In this document: positions 8,587-18,095 of the stretch, one piece after another
How the letters are laid out: the number at the start of each line of letters is the position of its first letter
How positions within the stretch are numbered: the stretch's first letter is position 1
Assembly (NCBI RefSeq): GCF_000711735.1
Contig: NZ_JONL01000002.1
Coordinates: 496,001-560,000 of the forward strand
DNA length: 64,000 bases
Source of the DNA: Maridesulfovibrio frigidus DSM 17176
Lineage (GTDB): Bacteria > Desulfobacterota > Desulfovibrionia > Desulfovibrionales > Desulfovibrionaceae
Direction of reading: 5' to 3'
Notes under the pieces: generated by a model
What the model was told of the DNA's origin: nothing
Databases searched by the model: none
Seen by the model: the letters and a program-made list of their open reading frames with translations, nothing else
Made by a program: the position numbers and the translations under genes

Positions 8587-9423
8587 TTATTTGCTGATCC
8601 AAAGAGCAGCGCCTTCCAGCTTCCGTAAAAGTTTTACACTGATGGAATTAGGTAGCAATTTTTCTTTTGCAGTTTTGCTATGATATTCACGGCCAATGGC
8701 GACTGCGGCATAATGCCCTCTTGCGCACTCTTCCTGAATAGCTTTATCTACATTAACGTTCTCAATAATTCGCTCCGTAATGCGCGAAGCTTCAAGACCG
8801 TTTGCAACCAAAATTTCATGCGCTGCGACGAACATTTTTTTAGAATCTTCCGCGTTGGATTCTTTTGCATTGTGCACATGCAATAAAGTTACATTATGAC
8901 TGGGATTTCCGTTAAGAATGAACCCTACATGGTCAGCAATTCTCTTCGTAGGCTCTCCGTCACCAAGGCACAACAGGACATCCTTTTTAGGTATTTCCTG
9001 CGGACACTTACAAAACCACAGCGGGAAAGTAATATCTTCCCATATAACTCTGTGGCTAACGCTGTAATCAAAAAGTTCTTCAAATAAGAACGCGGTCTGA
9101 CGCCCAAGAACAACAGCATCGTACATGCCTTTGTGTCCTTCCTGCACTATTTCTCTAGCGATACCGCCACGTGAGATGACGCTTTTTATCTTAATTTTAC
9201 TCTCGGTGCAGACGCTATTATCTACAAACCATTTTTTAGTTTTTTCGAGCAACGTCTTGCCCTTTTGAGTAGGGTTATGGGAACCCCATTTTCCACCCTG
9301 AGGAGCAACATGAAAAAGAGTCACGTGCACATCGCATGGAGAATCAAAAAAATCTCTTATGAACCTTACAGAATAAGCTGCAGTGCCGTCATCGGACACA
9401 CAAACCAATAAATGTTTTTCCAT
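8587..9423 (-). CDS. Tandem-domain universal stress protein
   Basis: A 278-aa protein made of two UspA folds (about 1-145 and 146-278). Each starts with a beta strand (HLLVCVSDDG; DVLLCLGDGEP) and ends near a VLGRQ/AIGRE segment that corresponds to the nucleotide-binding loop. The full G-x2-G-x9-G-(S/T) motif is not intact in either half, so ATP binding is uncertain. GGAG stands about 9 bases before the start. It is divergent in no obvious operon, lying 24 bp upstream of hemW on the same strand. Confidence 0.85.
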   Translation of the reverse strand: MEKHLLVCVSDDGTAAYSVRFIRDFFDSPCDVHVTLFHVAPQGGKWGSHNPTQKGKTLLEKTKKWFVDNSVCTESKIKIKSVISRGGIAREIVQEGHKGMYDAVVLGRQTAFLFEELFDYSVSHRVIWEDITFPLWFCKCPQEIPKKDVLLCLGDGEPTKRIADHVGFILNGNPSHNVTLLHVHNAKESNAEDSKKMFVAAHEILVANGLEASRITERIIENVNVDKAIQEECARGHYAAVAIGREYHSKTAKEKLLPNSISVKLLRKLEGAALWISK

Positions 9424-9534
9424 ATGAACTTTCTCCGTTGCTTAACGTTTACTTATAAGATGATAGAGCTTCATATTTAAAATGCCACAACTCATCACAA
9501 ATAGCGAGAGAGGACACAATATCAGGACGAAAAA

Positions 9535-10080
9535 TTATAATTCCTTGGCGAACCGTTCATTTTCACTGAATAGGCACCCGCAATATTGCTGGCGATAAAT
9601 CCCCATATCTTTTGAACGCTCAATTCCTTCCTTCCAACCTTCTCGGAAATCGTAATATAAAAATTCGCATTTACCGGAAGCGGCTAAATCTTTTCCGAGA
9701 TCGGCAATGGACTTGTGCTTTTGAAATTTGCTGTAAAGGAGAGTTGTTGTGAAGAAGTCGAAATTGCCCCTTTTTGCGAGCGATAGCGTGCGCTCCAATC
9801 TATCAGCATAGCAGTGAAAACAGCGGTTATCTTCGCGGAAGGCAACGTCGCGGAACCATTTTTTCGAGTCATATTCCGTGGTACTTCCGATAACCTTAAC
9901 GTCCATAGTCTTGGCTACTTCTAAAAAGGATTCGCGGCGACGGACATATTCCTGCAGGGGATGTATATTGGGGTTGTAGAAAAAAGCAGTCACTTCAAAA
10001 CCCTGTTCCCGTAAAATATCAATCGTTGTGATTGAGCAGGGGCCGCAGCAAGCATGAAGTAAAATTCTTTTGGAAGCCAT
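9535..10080 (-). CDS. queH: Epoxyqueuosine reductase QueH
   Basis: A 181-aa enzyme of the former DUF208 family that carries out the last step of queuosine tRNA modification, reducing epoxyqueuosine to queuosine. The Cys-rich family motifs are visible: HACCGPCS near the N-terminus, CFHCYADRL in the middle and QQYCGCLFSENE near the C-terminus, which together ligate a [4Fe-4S] cluster and a second metal. It is the non-orthologous replacement of QueG. GGAG lies before the ATG. It is a single gene between the Usp and RNase G genes. Confidence 0.93.
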   Translation of the reverse strand: MASKRILLHACCGPCSITTIDILREQGFEVTAFFYNPNIHPLQEYVRRRESFLEVAKTMDVKVIGSTTEYDSKKWFRDVAFREDNRCFHCYADRLERTLSLAKRGNFDFFTTTLLYSKFQKHKSIADLGKDLAASGKCEFLYYDFREGWKEGIERSKDMGIYRQQYCGCLFSENERFAKEL

Positions 10081-10108
10081 TAGTATAACTCCACGTTTTT
10101 AATTAGTA

Positions 10109-10149
10109 AAAAAAAAGCAGTGCTTCTGCTGTTAAGCAAAAACACTGCC
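10109..10149 (-). terminator. Terminator of the RNase G gene
   Basis: On the minus strand GCAGTG pairs with CACTGC, with a further inner stem, and is followed by a run of nine T residues, 20-60 bp past the rng stop. Confidence 0.75.
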
Positions 10150-10169
10150 TTATACATTTAGATCATTTA

Positions 10170-11636
10170 CTACTCAGCCCACTGAATCTCGATATTAATT
10201 TTTGTATCAAACGCTTTTTCGTAATTAACAATCGCGGGCCGCTTGTGGTTCAAAAGATAGAGAGCGAGCTCTTCTTCCGCTTCATAGTTCAGCGGGGAAG
10301 TACAGCCGGGTCTTCTAAGCATTCTGTAAATATCTTTAAGAGCCTGCATGGACTGCCATTCCATATTACGTCTCATCCCTGTGCCCGAACAGCATGGACA
10401 TGACTCAGTACTAACCGCAATGGCAGAAGATCCGAGACGCTGACGAACAAGTTCCATCAACCCAAAACGAGAAATGCGACCAACATCCGTCCGCGCACGA
10501 TCGGATTTGAGTGCGGCGCGCATGGTTTTTTCAACCTCACGGCAATGTTTCGGATCTTTCATTTCAATAAAGTCGATAACGACCTGACCACCAAGGTCAC
10601 GAAGTTTAAGCTGACAAGCAATCATTTCAGCACTTTCTTTATTGGTCTTGAGCGCCATCTCTTTAAAGTTACGCTCTCCGCCGATTTTTCCGGAGTTAAT
10701 ATCAATAGCGGTAAGGGCTTCAGTCTGGTCAAAAACGAGTCTGCCGCCGGAAGGAAGATTTACTTCGCGTCCGTAGATCTGCTCGACCTGTTTAACTAGA
10801 TTGAAACGCTCCCAAAGAGATTTATCTGTCTCAGAGTGAAGCTTGACCAAATTATTGCGTCTTGGAAAAGATAGCGCGGCAAGTTTTTTAACTTGCTCCG
10901 CAGTTTCTTTATCGTCCACCCAGATTTCAGTAACATCAGAGGAGAGATAATCACGTACGGAACGTGCTGCAAGACCCATTTCTTCATATACAGGAGCAGG
11001 CGGTTGAATATCCTGTCCTTTTGTTCTGATATCGTTCCAGAGTCTGGTGAGAAATTTGAAGTCTCTAGTTAGAGCGGACTTGCTCTGGCCCATACTTGCA
11101 GTACGGACAATAACCCCAACCCCATCACCGGGATTAACTGAATCGATGATTTCTTTAAGCCTTGCGCGCTCTTTTTCATCTTCGATTTTGCGGGATATGC
11201 CGATCTGTTCGCGCCCAGGAGTCAACACAAAATAGCGCCCCGGAATGGACAGGTACGAGGACAAAAAAGCACCTTTCTTGCCAGTAGGTTCCTTAACAAC
11301 CTGAACAAAAATCTCTTGTCCTGGCTTTAAAACCTTCTGCAATAGCGGGTATCTATGCCCTTTCTTGAGCTTATATGTTCCCTGATAATATTCGGGATGA
11401 ACTTCATCAACCTGCAAAAAGCCGTTACGTTCGGCTCCGTAGTTAATGAAAGCCGCCTGCAAAGCGGCATCGATGTTGTGGATATATCCTTTGTAGATAT
11501 TTCCTTTGGTCTTGGCCTGATGGAGCATTTCTACGTAATACTCAATGACCTGACCTTCCTGAGTTAGCGCTACTTCCACCTGTTCTTCAGGTAGCACGCT
11601 AATAAACATTTTTTCTCTTCTTTTTTTAAGTGTCAT
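10170..11636 (-). CDS. rng: Ribonuclease E/G family endoribonuclease
   Basis: A 488-aa single-strand-specific endoribonuclease for rRNA and mRNA processing. From the N-terminus: an S1-like RNA-binding part (GNIYKGYIHNIDAALQAAF), a long 5'-sensor region, and the catalytic DNase I-like part with the metal-binding Asp residues in AIDINSGK and VIDFIEMKDP. Near the C-terminus CPCCSGTG matches the zinc-link (CPxCxG) used by RNase E/G to dimerise. I chose the ATG at 11636 (MTLKKRREKMFIS), which matches the family. A GTG 11 codons upstream is possible but has no ribosome site. The long scaffold tail of RNase E is absent, hence RNase G-like. Confidence 0.9.
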   Translation of the reverse strand: MTLKKRREKMFISVLPEEQVEVALTQEGQVIEYYVEMLHQAKTKGNIYKGYIHNIDAALQAAFINYGAERNGFLQVDEVHPEYYQGTYKLKKGHRYPLLQKVLKPGQEIFVQVVKEPTGKKGAFLSSYLSIPGRYFVLTPGREQIGISRKIEDEKERARLKEIIDSVNPGDGVGVIVRTASMGQSKSALTRDFKFLTRLWNDIRTKGQDIQPPAPVYEEMGLAARSVRDYLSSDVTEIWVDDKETAEQVKKLAALSFPRRNNLVKLHSETDKSLWERFNLVKQVEQIYGREVNLPSGGRLVFDQTEALTAIDINSGKIGGERNFKEMALKTNKESAEMIACQLKLRDLGGQVVIDFIEMKDPKHCREVEKTMRAALKSDRARTDVGRISRFGLMELVRQRLGSSAIAVSTESCPCCSGTGMRRNMEWQSMQALKDIYRMLRRPGCTSPLNYEAEEELALYLLNHKRPAIVNYEKAFDTKINIEIQWAE

Positions 11637-11693
11637 TTCTAATTCCGGGAAAAGTTTAAAAAATTCCACAGATTCAGATGCTTAGTTCATGGA

Positions 11694-12674
11694 TTAACCG
11701 TCCGGGCCAAACTTGTAATAGATTTCATCACCAGTCTGCCTTTTGATCAATCGGCCGCTTTTTTCCAGTTCTTCAATAGCCTGAACAACTCCACTAAAGG
11801 AGATCTCAAGAGCTTTTGAAAGCTGTTGCGCTGTTTGCGGTCTACGCATGAGAGAAGCCTGAATCCGGTCAAATGCTGCGGAGTCTTCGCCCTGCACTGG
11901 GGCGGATGTATCCGAGCTGTTCCTTTCCTTTGCGCCATTGTCGGGACCGCATTCCCTGTCTATGCAGGGCGCGGCATCAAGAGCCTTTTTCCAAACATCC
12001 AATGTCCCGGAATCAACAGGGGCAGAGGTATCAAGAGTACCGGGGCGCGAAAGTGTGACCACATCAATGCGGTCCGGGGATAGTTCTGAGCAAAAGTCTT
12101 TCATTTTAGAAAGATTTTCGCCCGAATCATTGTATCCCTTTGAAAGGAGCACTTCCAGAAAAATCTTACCTTTGAACTCCTTGCGGAATTCGATCAGAGC
12201 CTTGGCTACGTCTTCAGGGTCAATTCCCTTACACGGCCTATTTATGGCTCGAAACTCCGAAGCTACAAGAGAATCCATGGACGGAAGCACTATATCTGCT
12301 TCCAATAGTTCCCTGCGAACTTCGGGGTCCGTCATCGGGCTGGCATTTGTTAAAACAGCCACGGGCAACGACGGGAAAAGTTTTTTCACTCCGCGAATAA
12401 TCTCAGGCAAATCCGAATTTAAAGTCGGTTCCCCAAGACCACCGAGAGTAATCACATCGGGCACTATATGCCCTTCTTGTTTCCACTGGCCAAGTTCTTC
12501 AAGAAGAACCTCAGCAGGAACATATGGGCGGCGCTCGGTCACCAGAGAATCTGTAGCTCCTACCTCACAATAGACACAGTCCATTGAACAAATTCTCTTT
12601 CCCAGCAGATCAAGACCGAGTGAACGACCTATTCTGCCAGAAAAAACCGGCCCGAAGATATACTTATAACCCAT
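11694..12674 (-). CDS. Radical SAM protein with C-terminal winged-helix-like segment
   Basis: A 326-aa protein. The radical SAM cluster motif is the unusual CSMDCVYC (C-x3-C-x2-C) after LGKRI, followed by TLGGLGEPTLN and VLTNASP, as in the MoaA-like branch often annotated only as radical SAM protein in Desulfovibrio. The last 70 residues (RRPQTAQQLSKALEISFSGVVQAIEELEKSGRL) read as a winged helix, suggesting nucleic-acid binding or regulation. The ATG at 12674 gives the conserved MGYKYIFGPVFSGR start; a TTG upstream was rejected. The substrate is unknown. Confidence 0.82.
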   Translation of the reverse strand: MGYKYIFGPVFSGRIGRSLGLDLLGKRICSMDCVYCEVGATDSLVTERRPYVPAEVLLEELGQWKQEGHIVPDVITLGGLGEPTLNSDLPEIIRGVKKLFPSLPVAVLTNASPMTDPEVRRELLEADIVLPSMDSLVASEFRAINRPCKGIDPEDVAKALIEFRKEFKGKIFLEVLLSKGYNDSGENLSKMKDFCSELSPDRIDVVTLSRPGTLDTSAPVDSGTLDVWKKALDAAPCIDRECGPDNGAKERNSSDTSAPVQGEDSAAFDRIQASLMRRPQTAQQLSKALEISFSGVVQAIEELEKSGRLIKRQTGDEIYYKFGPDG

Positions 12675-13046
12675 ATTCCATCCGTCAAGAAGCAAAAAAA
12701 ACAATTTGATGGAAATTATTTTCCAGCATCGGCAATCAAAACGTTAAATCAAACTCAAAAAGTTGTATTTACTAAGCGATCGCCAAACCTTAAATAAAAA
12801 AATAATTACACCCAAAAAAACAAAATTTTCATTGAATATGTTCCGACTAGTCTTATTCCATTAAAAACTCAAGATTTTATATACGACGCAACAATTTGCG
12901 AATTGAGACTTTCCTCAACTATTACGGCTTAAAAATAGATTTGAGCGAAGACATTAAAAATATAATAAAATTATTTGGAAACAGAAACACAGACAATTTA
13001 GGTGCCACGTCTTGCTTCGTAATCAATTATTGGAGAAAGTCGGGGA

Positions 13047-13075
13047 TTGACTTACGTGCGTTTCAACCGTAATCC
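13047..13075 (+). promoter_or_regulatory. Candidate sigma70 promoter of trmI
   Basis: TTGACT and TAATCC are 17 bp apart, 29 bp before the trmI start codon. The rest of the 12675-13103 gap is AT-rich and holds no gene that I can support. Confidence 0.4.
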
Positions 13076-13103
13076 GGCGGAATATTAATTCAGGAGGAAG
13101 TCA

Positions 13104-14081
13104 ATGCTTAATGCTGGACAAGTGGTACTGCTCATAAATCCCAAGGGCAAGCGTTATTTACGCGTGGTTAAGGACGGGGATGATATTCATACCCACGATG
13201 GCAAGATCCTTATGGAAGATGTCATTGCTGCCGGTTATGGAAGAACTGTTAACACCCACTTGGGACGCAAGTATCAGATTCTAAAGCCCACAGTGCATGA
13301 CTTGATTAAAGGCGTAAAACGCCAGACTCAAATTATGTATCCGAAAGAAATCGGGTATCTTCTGCTTAAGCTGGGCATCGGCCCGGGTTGCAGAGTTGTT
13401 GAATCCGGCTCAGGTTCTGGTGGACTGACGACTGCACTAGCCTACTATGTAGGTGATACAGGAAAAGTTTATACCCACGAACGCCGTCCTGAATTTTTCA
13501 AACTCGTACAGAAAAATCTAGAATGGTCAGGACTCTCTCATCGTGTAGAGCAGTTCAACCTTGATATTGAAGAAGGGTTTCAGGCAACTGACTGTGATGC
13601 TCTCTTCCTTGATGTCCGCACACCTTGGGACTATCTGCATCACATTCCTAAAGCAGTTATCCCCGGTTCAATGATCGGATTCCTGCTGCCTACTACCAAT
13701 CAGGTTAGCGAACTTCTGACAGCCCTTGACGCTGGCCCGTTTGAAGATCAGGAAGTGGTAGAGATTCTTCTACGTCGCTACAAACCTGTAGCAGAAAGAC
13801 TTCGCCCTGAAGACCGCATGGTCGCTCACACTGGATTCCTTGTGTTTGCTCGCTGTATTGATAAAACATTGCAGGACACACCAATTAATCCAATGCCCAA
13901 AAAAGAAGTTGAAGCTCCTGTAGCGGATAACGCAGAAACAGAAGCTAAAACCGAAGAAGCTACAGAAGAAGTCAAGACTGAGGAAACTCCAGTCGTTGAA
14001 GCTCCAGTGGTCGAAACTCTTACAGCCGAAGCAACTGAAGAAACTACTCCAGAAGCTGACACTGACGAGACCGCAAAATAA
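13104..14081 (+). CDS. trmI: tRNA (adenine-N1-)-methyltransferase (TrmI-like)
   Basis: Methylates A58 of tRNA. The N-terminal beta domain (about 1-75) is followed by a Rossmann methyltransferase fold with the SAM-binding motif VVESGSGSGGLT (about residue 95) and the family motif LDVRTPWDYL. Residues 265-325 form an acidic Ala/Glu/Thr/Val-rich low-complexity tail, repetitive (EEATEEVKTEETPVVEAPVV-like) and not part of the enzyme core. The start is fixed by a perfect GGAGGAAG ribosome site. Confidence 0.9.
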   Translation: MLNAGQVVLLINPKGKRYLRVVKDGDDIHTHDGKILMEDVIAAGYGRTVNTHLGRKYQILKPTVHDLIKGVKRQTQIMYPKEIGYLLLKLGIGPGCRVVESGSGSGGLTTALAYYVGDTGKVYTHERRPEFFKLVQKNLEWSGLSHRVEQFNLDIEEGFQATDCDALFLDVRTPWDYLHHIPKAVIPGSMIGFLLPTTNQVSELLTALDAGPFEDQEVVEILLRRYKPVAERLRPEDRMVAHTGFLVFARCIDKTLQDTPINPMPKKEVEAPVADNAETEAKTEEATEEVKTEETPVVEAPVVETLTAEATEETTPEADTDETAK

Positions 14082-14095
14082 GTTACTGACCAAGC

Positions 14096-14163
14096 TTAAA
14101 CAGCTATCAGTTGATACAGAAGTTGATAAGGGCTTGGAGTATAATACTCCAAGCCCTTTTTTA
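14096..14163 (+). terminator. Terminator of trmI; copy 1 of a 68-bp direct repeat
   Basis: The GGGCTTGGAGTAT stem and its complement are followed by T6. The whole 68-bp block, including 32 bp before the stem, recurs at 17443-17510 with four mismatches. Confidence 0.9.
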
Positions 14164-14348
14164 TTGCGCACCGGACCAACGAGCATAACCTCTATTTGCT
14201 TTATAAGAACCATTCAGTTACATGTGATTACAAATATATATTTACATCACAAATCGAAAAATTATTTTCCCCAATAATATTAAAATAAGAATAAAATAGC
14301 CGATGTAACTCTACATAGATAAGCATTGAATTTTATCAGGAGTTACAA

Positions 14349-17300
14349 ATGGTCACTTGTCTCAATAGAAAATGCTTTTTTGTTTTTATACTTTTTTTGA
14401 TCCTTAATCTATTTTTCGCTCTTAATTGCCATGCTCAGGAGCAGGTTCCAAACCAGCTCATTGTCAAATTTACCAAAGGCGTAAGTGAAGCCGATGCCCG
14501 CATAATAGCCGCCAATCATTATATGTCGGTAGCCGCTGTTCTCGATTCCGCGACCCGCACATCAGGCATGTGCATACTTCTTCTAAAGTCACACCTCACC
14601 ACTCGCGAAATGATTCAGGAAATTCATGGGTTGCCTGAGGTTGAATCTTTTTCTCCCAATTACATCCGCAAGAAAAAAAAAGTCCCAAATGACCCTAGAT
14701 TTGATGATCAGTGGAACTTAAAAAACAATGTCACACCTAATGCGGACATTGACGCCGAAGCAGCATGGGACATCACTACCGGCAGTGATCAGGTTGTCAT
14801 TGCGATAGTTGATTCGGGTGTTGCTTCTGACCATGAAGATATGGCCGATAACATGTGGGTTAATCCTTTCGATCCGGTCAATGGCATTGATGATGACGGA
14901 AACGGAGTAATCGACGACACACATGGGATCAGTATCAACGAAAGTATTATTACAAACGATACCACCCCTACTGACAACCATGGTACATTTATTGCCGGCA
15001 TTGTGGCTGCAACGGGAGATAACAGCATAGGTATCAGCGGAATTAGTTGGACCAGTAAAATTATGGCTCTCAAGTTAGCTAACAACTACGATTCTGAAAT
15101 GATTCTGGCTTTTAATTATATTATCGACAAGAAGAAAAATGGGGTGAATATCCCAGCCTTAAACATGTCAATCGGCGGCCCCGGTGACAATCCCATTGTG
15201 AGAGATAAGATTCAAGAGCTTGGAAATAATGGAGTTATTTTTGTCACCTCTGCAGGAAACGACGGTAACAACAACGACAGCTCTCCTCAGAAGGACTTTC
15301 CGGCTAGCCTCGATTTGCCGTGCATAATCAGCGTCGGAGCGACTGACAACACGGACACTTGGGCTACTTTTTCAAATTGGGGAATACACTCTGTCGATTT
15401 ATCCGCGCCAGGAGAGGATGTCCTCTCAATAAATTACGCGGGTGGCTATACAACAGGAAGCGGCACTTCCTTTTCAGCTCCACATGTTGCCGGAGTGACT
15501 GCACTTCTAGCTTCTGCCTACCCGGATGACGACATCTATACCCGTATAAATAAAATTCTTTCCGGAGTGGACAAGCTCAGTACCATGACCAACCTTGCCC
15601 TTACCGGAGGCAAGTTAAACAGTGCAAACTCCCTTGATCCAAACATATCCCTTAATCCTTTTATCTCAAGTTCAGATTCAAGAGTTGATAAAGGACCAGG
15701 TAAATCTTTTACTTTAAGCGGGCAGAAATTCGGAACCACAGCCGGAACAATATTATTTTTAGATGATAGCAATAATGTTCCTGCAAGCATCAGCTCATGG
15801 TCCGACTCTCAAATAAAGGGAGTTGTGCCGGAGAATGCCGGACGATTTGTTCAGGTCAAACGTGACGATACTGCCACATCCAATGCATTAGAATTTTCAG
15901 GATGGTCCAGCAAAGCAGCCTCTTCCGACATTCATTCCGGAGGATTTGGTGCCGTACGTAATGGTAAAATTTATGTTTTCGGCGGCGGGCAGAATTTCGG
16001 AACAACGAATTGTGAAGTATATGATCCAGCAGCTGATGCATGGTCAACTTTCGCCACCATGCCTGCCCCGCGTGCGCAGGGTGCTTCGGCTTACTATAAT
16101 GACGAACTCTATATCTTCGGTGGTAATAACACAGCAACGGAAGCAGTTTACACCGATGTAATAAAGTATTCATTTTCAAGCGGAACATGGTCCACCCTGC
16201 CGGGGACAGTACCATTTCCTATTGAAGCAAGGGCTGCTGTTTTGAGCAATAAAATATACCTCATCGGAGGTAAGAGCGTTGGGCAGGATGTTACAAACAA
16301 TATTTATGAGTATAATCCTGACTCAGGCTCCTTTGAGGTTGCCTGCACTCTGTATGAAGGACGATATCAGCATTCTGCCATTTCAGCAGCTAATTCGGTG
16401 TACATTTCCGGTGGGGTTCAGGATGCCACGAGCAACGGAGACAGGAGTGCAATGATGGAAATTTTTAATGGAACGGCAACGGCAACTGAGCCACTATTAT
16501 CAGACTATTTTTCGCATGCTGATGCTGTAACTGATTGTAAAAATATTTATATTTGCGATGGCTTGAACGGTCCAGAGGGCACCTTAGTTCCTTTTTTACA
16601 TACTTATGATTTACCTTCAGAGTCATGGAGCAGCGGAGAAAATACCATCCGTACACCAAATGTAGGTAAGGCTCGTTCAGTACTTGCTTATATTGAAGGA
16701 AGAGGGATTTATTCCATAAACGGCATTAAAAACGATGGAGACTCCAAGGTTGTGGACTTTCTCAGCATTCCTTCTGTTATGAAATGCCCCGCTTCCCAGC
16801 CTGATTCATCGGTGACCGTCGCTATCACCACATCCTCAGCAACATACGAATCCGCCGGAGAACTCAAGACAACATTCAATCTTCCTTCGGCTGGAGACCG
16901 CCTGACTGACGTACGGGCATTTACCGCTACCGTCAGTAAAGCAGAAGCCATGGTCCATCTTAATTATAATTTTACTGCTCCGACAAATACGAAAACACCT
17001 GCAGACATGACCCTCTACAAGCTCAAGTCAGCTGACAATAGCTACCTTGCCTATTCCTACGCAGCCGCAAAAAATGAGTGGTCCGACGGGTCATGGTGGC
17101 TGGAGGACTCGAATGGAAATTTTGTTGAAAGCACCCTAACTTTGAGTGCAGAGAACATTTATTCAGTTCACTTTTGCCTGAAAGACAATGGACCTTATGA
17201 TTTAAACAGTGCGGCCGGAGTGGTAGAAGATCCGTTGGTTCTTTTCTCGGGAACTTCGGCATCATCAGGCTCATCAAGTTCATCCGGATCGTCCGGATCA

Positions 17301-17405
17301 TCCGGGTGTGTTCTTTCACCAAACTCCGGATTGGGACTTGATTTCACATTAGGCCTGATCGGACTATGCGGACTTATACTACTCGGAAGACTGCGCAGAC
17401 GTTAA
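14349..17405 (+). CDS. Secreted subtilisin-like (S8) protease with IPT, Kelch and C-terminal sorting segment
   Basis: A 1018-aa exported serine protease. In order: a signal peptide (about 1-29, ending CHAQ); an inhibitor-I9-like propeptide (about 33-105); a peptidase S8 domain with the catalytic triad Asp155 (IVDSGV), His211 (NHGTFIAG) and Ser374 (GTSFSAPHVAG); an IPT/TIG-like Ig fold (about 445-515); Kelch-type beta-propeller repeats (about 535-800, several VFGGGQN/YIFGGNN/LIGGK blades); a beta-rich domain (about 815-960) recalling choice-of-anchor U; a Ser/Gly linker; then Cys, a hydrophobic helix and GRLRRR. The last part is like CTERM sorting tags (JDVT-, Synerg- or GlyGly-CTERM types). 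AGGAG precedes the ATG. Targets are unknown. The gene lies between two 68-bp direct repeats. Confidence 0.9.
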   Translation: MVTCLNRKCFFVFILFLILNLFFALNCHAQEQVPNQLIVKFTKGVSEADARIIAANHYMSVAAVLDSATRTSGMCILLLKSHLTTREMIQEIHGLPEVESFSPNYIRKKKKVPNDPRFDDQWNLKNNVTPNADIDAEAAWDITTGSDQVVIAIVDSGVASDHEDMADNMWVNPFDPVNGIDDDGNGVIDDTHGISINESIITNDTTPTDNHGTFIAGIVAATGDNSIGISGISWTSKIMALKLANNYDSEMILAFNYIIDKKKNGVNIPALNMSIGGPGDNPIVRDKIQELGNNGVIFVTSAGNDGNNNDSSPQKDFPASLDLPCIISVGATDNTDTWATFSNWGIHSVDLSAPGEDVLSINYAGGYTTGSGTSFSAPHVAGVTALLASAYPDDDIYTRINKILSGVDKLSTMTNLALTGGKLNSANSLDPNISLNPFISSSDSRVDKGPGKSFTLSGQKFGTTAGTILFLDDSNNVPASISSWSDSQIKGVVPENAGRFVQVKRDDTATSNALEFSGWSSKAASSDIHSGGFGAVRNGKIYVFGGGQNFGTTNCEVYDPAADAWSTFATMPAPRAQGASAYYNDELYIFGGNNTATEAVYTDVIKYSFSSGTWSTLPGTVPFPIEARAAVLSNKIYLIGGKSVGQDVTNNIYEYNPDSGSFEVACTLYEGRYQHSAISAANSVYISGGVQDATSNGDRSAMMEIFNGTATATEPLLSDYFSHADAVTDCKNIYICDGLNGPEGTLVPFLHTYDLPSESWSSGENTIRTPNVGKARSVLAYIEGRGIYSINGIKNDGDSKVVDFLSIPSVMKCPASQPDSSVTVAITTSSATYESAGELKTTFNLPSAGDRLTDVRAFTATVSKAEAMVHLNYNFTAPTNTKTPADMTLYKLKSADNSYLAYSYAAAKNEWSDGSWWLEDSNGNFVESTLTLSAENIYSVHFCLKDNGPYDLNSAAGVVEDPLVLFSGTSASSGSSSSSGSSGSSGCVLSPNSGLGLDFTLGLIGLCGLILLGRLRRR

Positions 17406-17442
17406 CAACTTAATTTAAAAACATCATCTAATCGAACTTTGT

Positions 17443-17510
17443 TTAAACAGCTTTCAGTTGATATAGAAGTTGAAAAGGGCTTGGAGTATATTACTCCAAG
17501 CCCTTTTTTA
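17443..17510 (+). terminator. Terminator of the S8 protease gene; copy 2 of the 68-bp repeat
   Basis: The same hairpin as at 14129-14162 (GGGCTTGGAGTAT stem, T6 tail) and the same 32-bp leader, with four substitutions in 68 bp. The substitutions in the loop keep the stem intact. Confidence 0.9.
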
Positions 17511-17564
17511 ATACAAATTATTTTCTTTAAACCCCAAGCTGCGTAGCTAGTTAGTGTTTGCTAA

Positions 17565-18095
17565 CTAGAAAGGCAGTGTCCCGGAGGACATGAGCCAGAA
17601 TGCAGGAATCCACAATCCAAAAGGTATCCAAAGAATAAGAGACCACGCCACGACCTTTCCGCTAAGCTTCCCGTAGAAGCAGAGAAAAACTTCGAAGGTC
17701 AAAACGGTGTAACCTAGACAGGCCATCGCGAAATAGTTGGAAACTCCCACAAGCTGAGAGCCATCTTCCTTAAGCGGTCCACCGTAGTAGAACAAGAGGG
17801 CGTAGATCAACGAGATGAGGCAAACAGTCAGACTAACATTAGCTACAGAGCGAAGGTCTTCTAGGCCAGCAAGCAGTGCGTAGGCAACACAACAGTAAAG
17901 TATGCCGTGAGCAAACAATAGCCCAGCGGTGAATGCGTCATTAAAAAGTGCCGCCTGAATCATGGCGCCGATGATTACCAGTAATCCAACTAGTCCAGCA
18001 GCAAACCCAGTACCTTTAGCCTCACCGTGGCCCAAATTAAGTAGGGCAACAGGCAGCCACATAATGGCTATCAAGATTAGTAAAGCAGTTGTCAC
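17565..18095 (-). CDS. AmiS/UreI-family small-solute channel
   Basis: A 176-aa polytopic protein with six predicted membrane helices covering nearly the whole length, and family segments such as LLFAHGILYC, FYYGGPL and WIPFGLWIPAFW. UreI proteins are urea channels and AmiS proteins are thought to pass short amides. No urease or amidase gene is near, so the substrate is open. Translation starts at a GTG (18095) with GAGGAG seven bases upstream; the nearby ATG is out of frame. Confidence 0.88.
   Translation of the reverse strand: MTTALLILIAIMWLPVALLNLGHGEAKGTGFAAGLVGLLVIIGAMIQAALFNDAFTAGLLFAHGILYCCVAYALLAGLEDLRSVANVSLTVCLISLIYALLFYYGGPLKEDGSQLVGVSNYFAMACLGYTVLTFEVFLCFYGKLSGKVVAWSLILWIPFGLWIPAFWLMSSGTLPF

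Noticed and set aside
11938-12573. 211-codon plus-strand frame opposite the radical SAM gene
   Set aside because: Antisense shadow with Ser/Arg-rich composition; the minus strand encodes recognisable radical SAM motifs.
13770-14213. 147-codon minus-strand frame opposite the trmI tail
   Set aside because: It mirrors the repetitive acidic tail of trmI and is a Ser/Phe/Val-rich low-complexity product.
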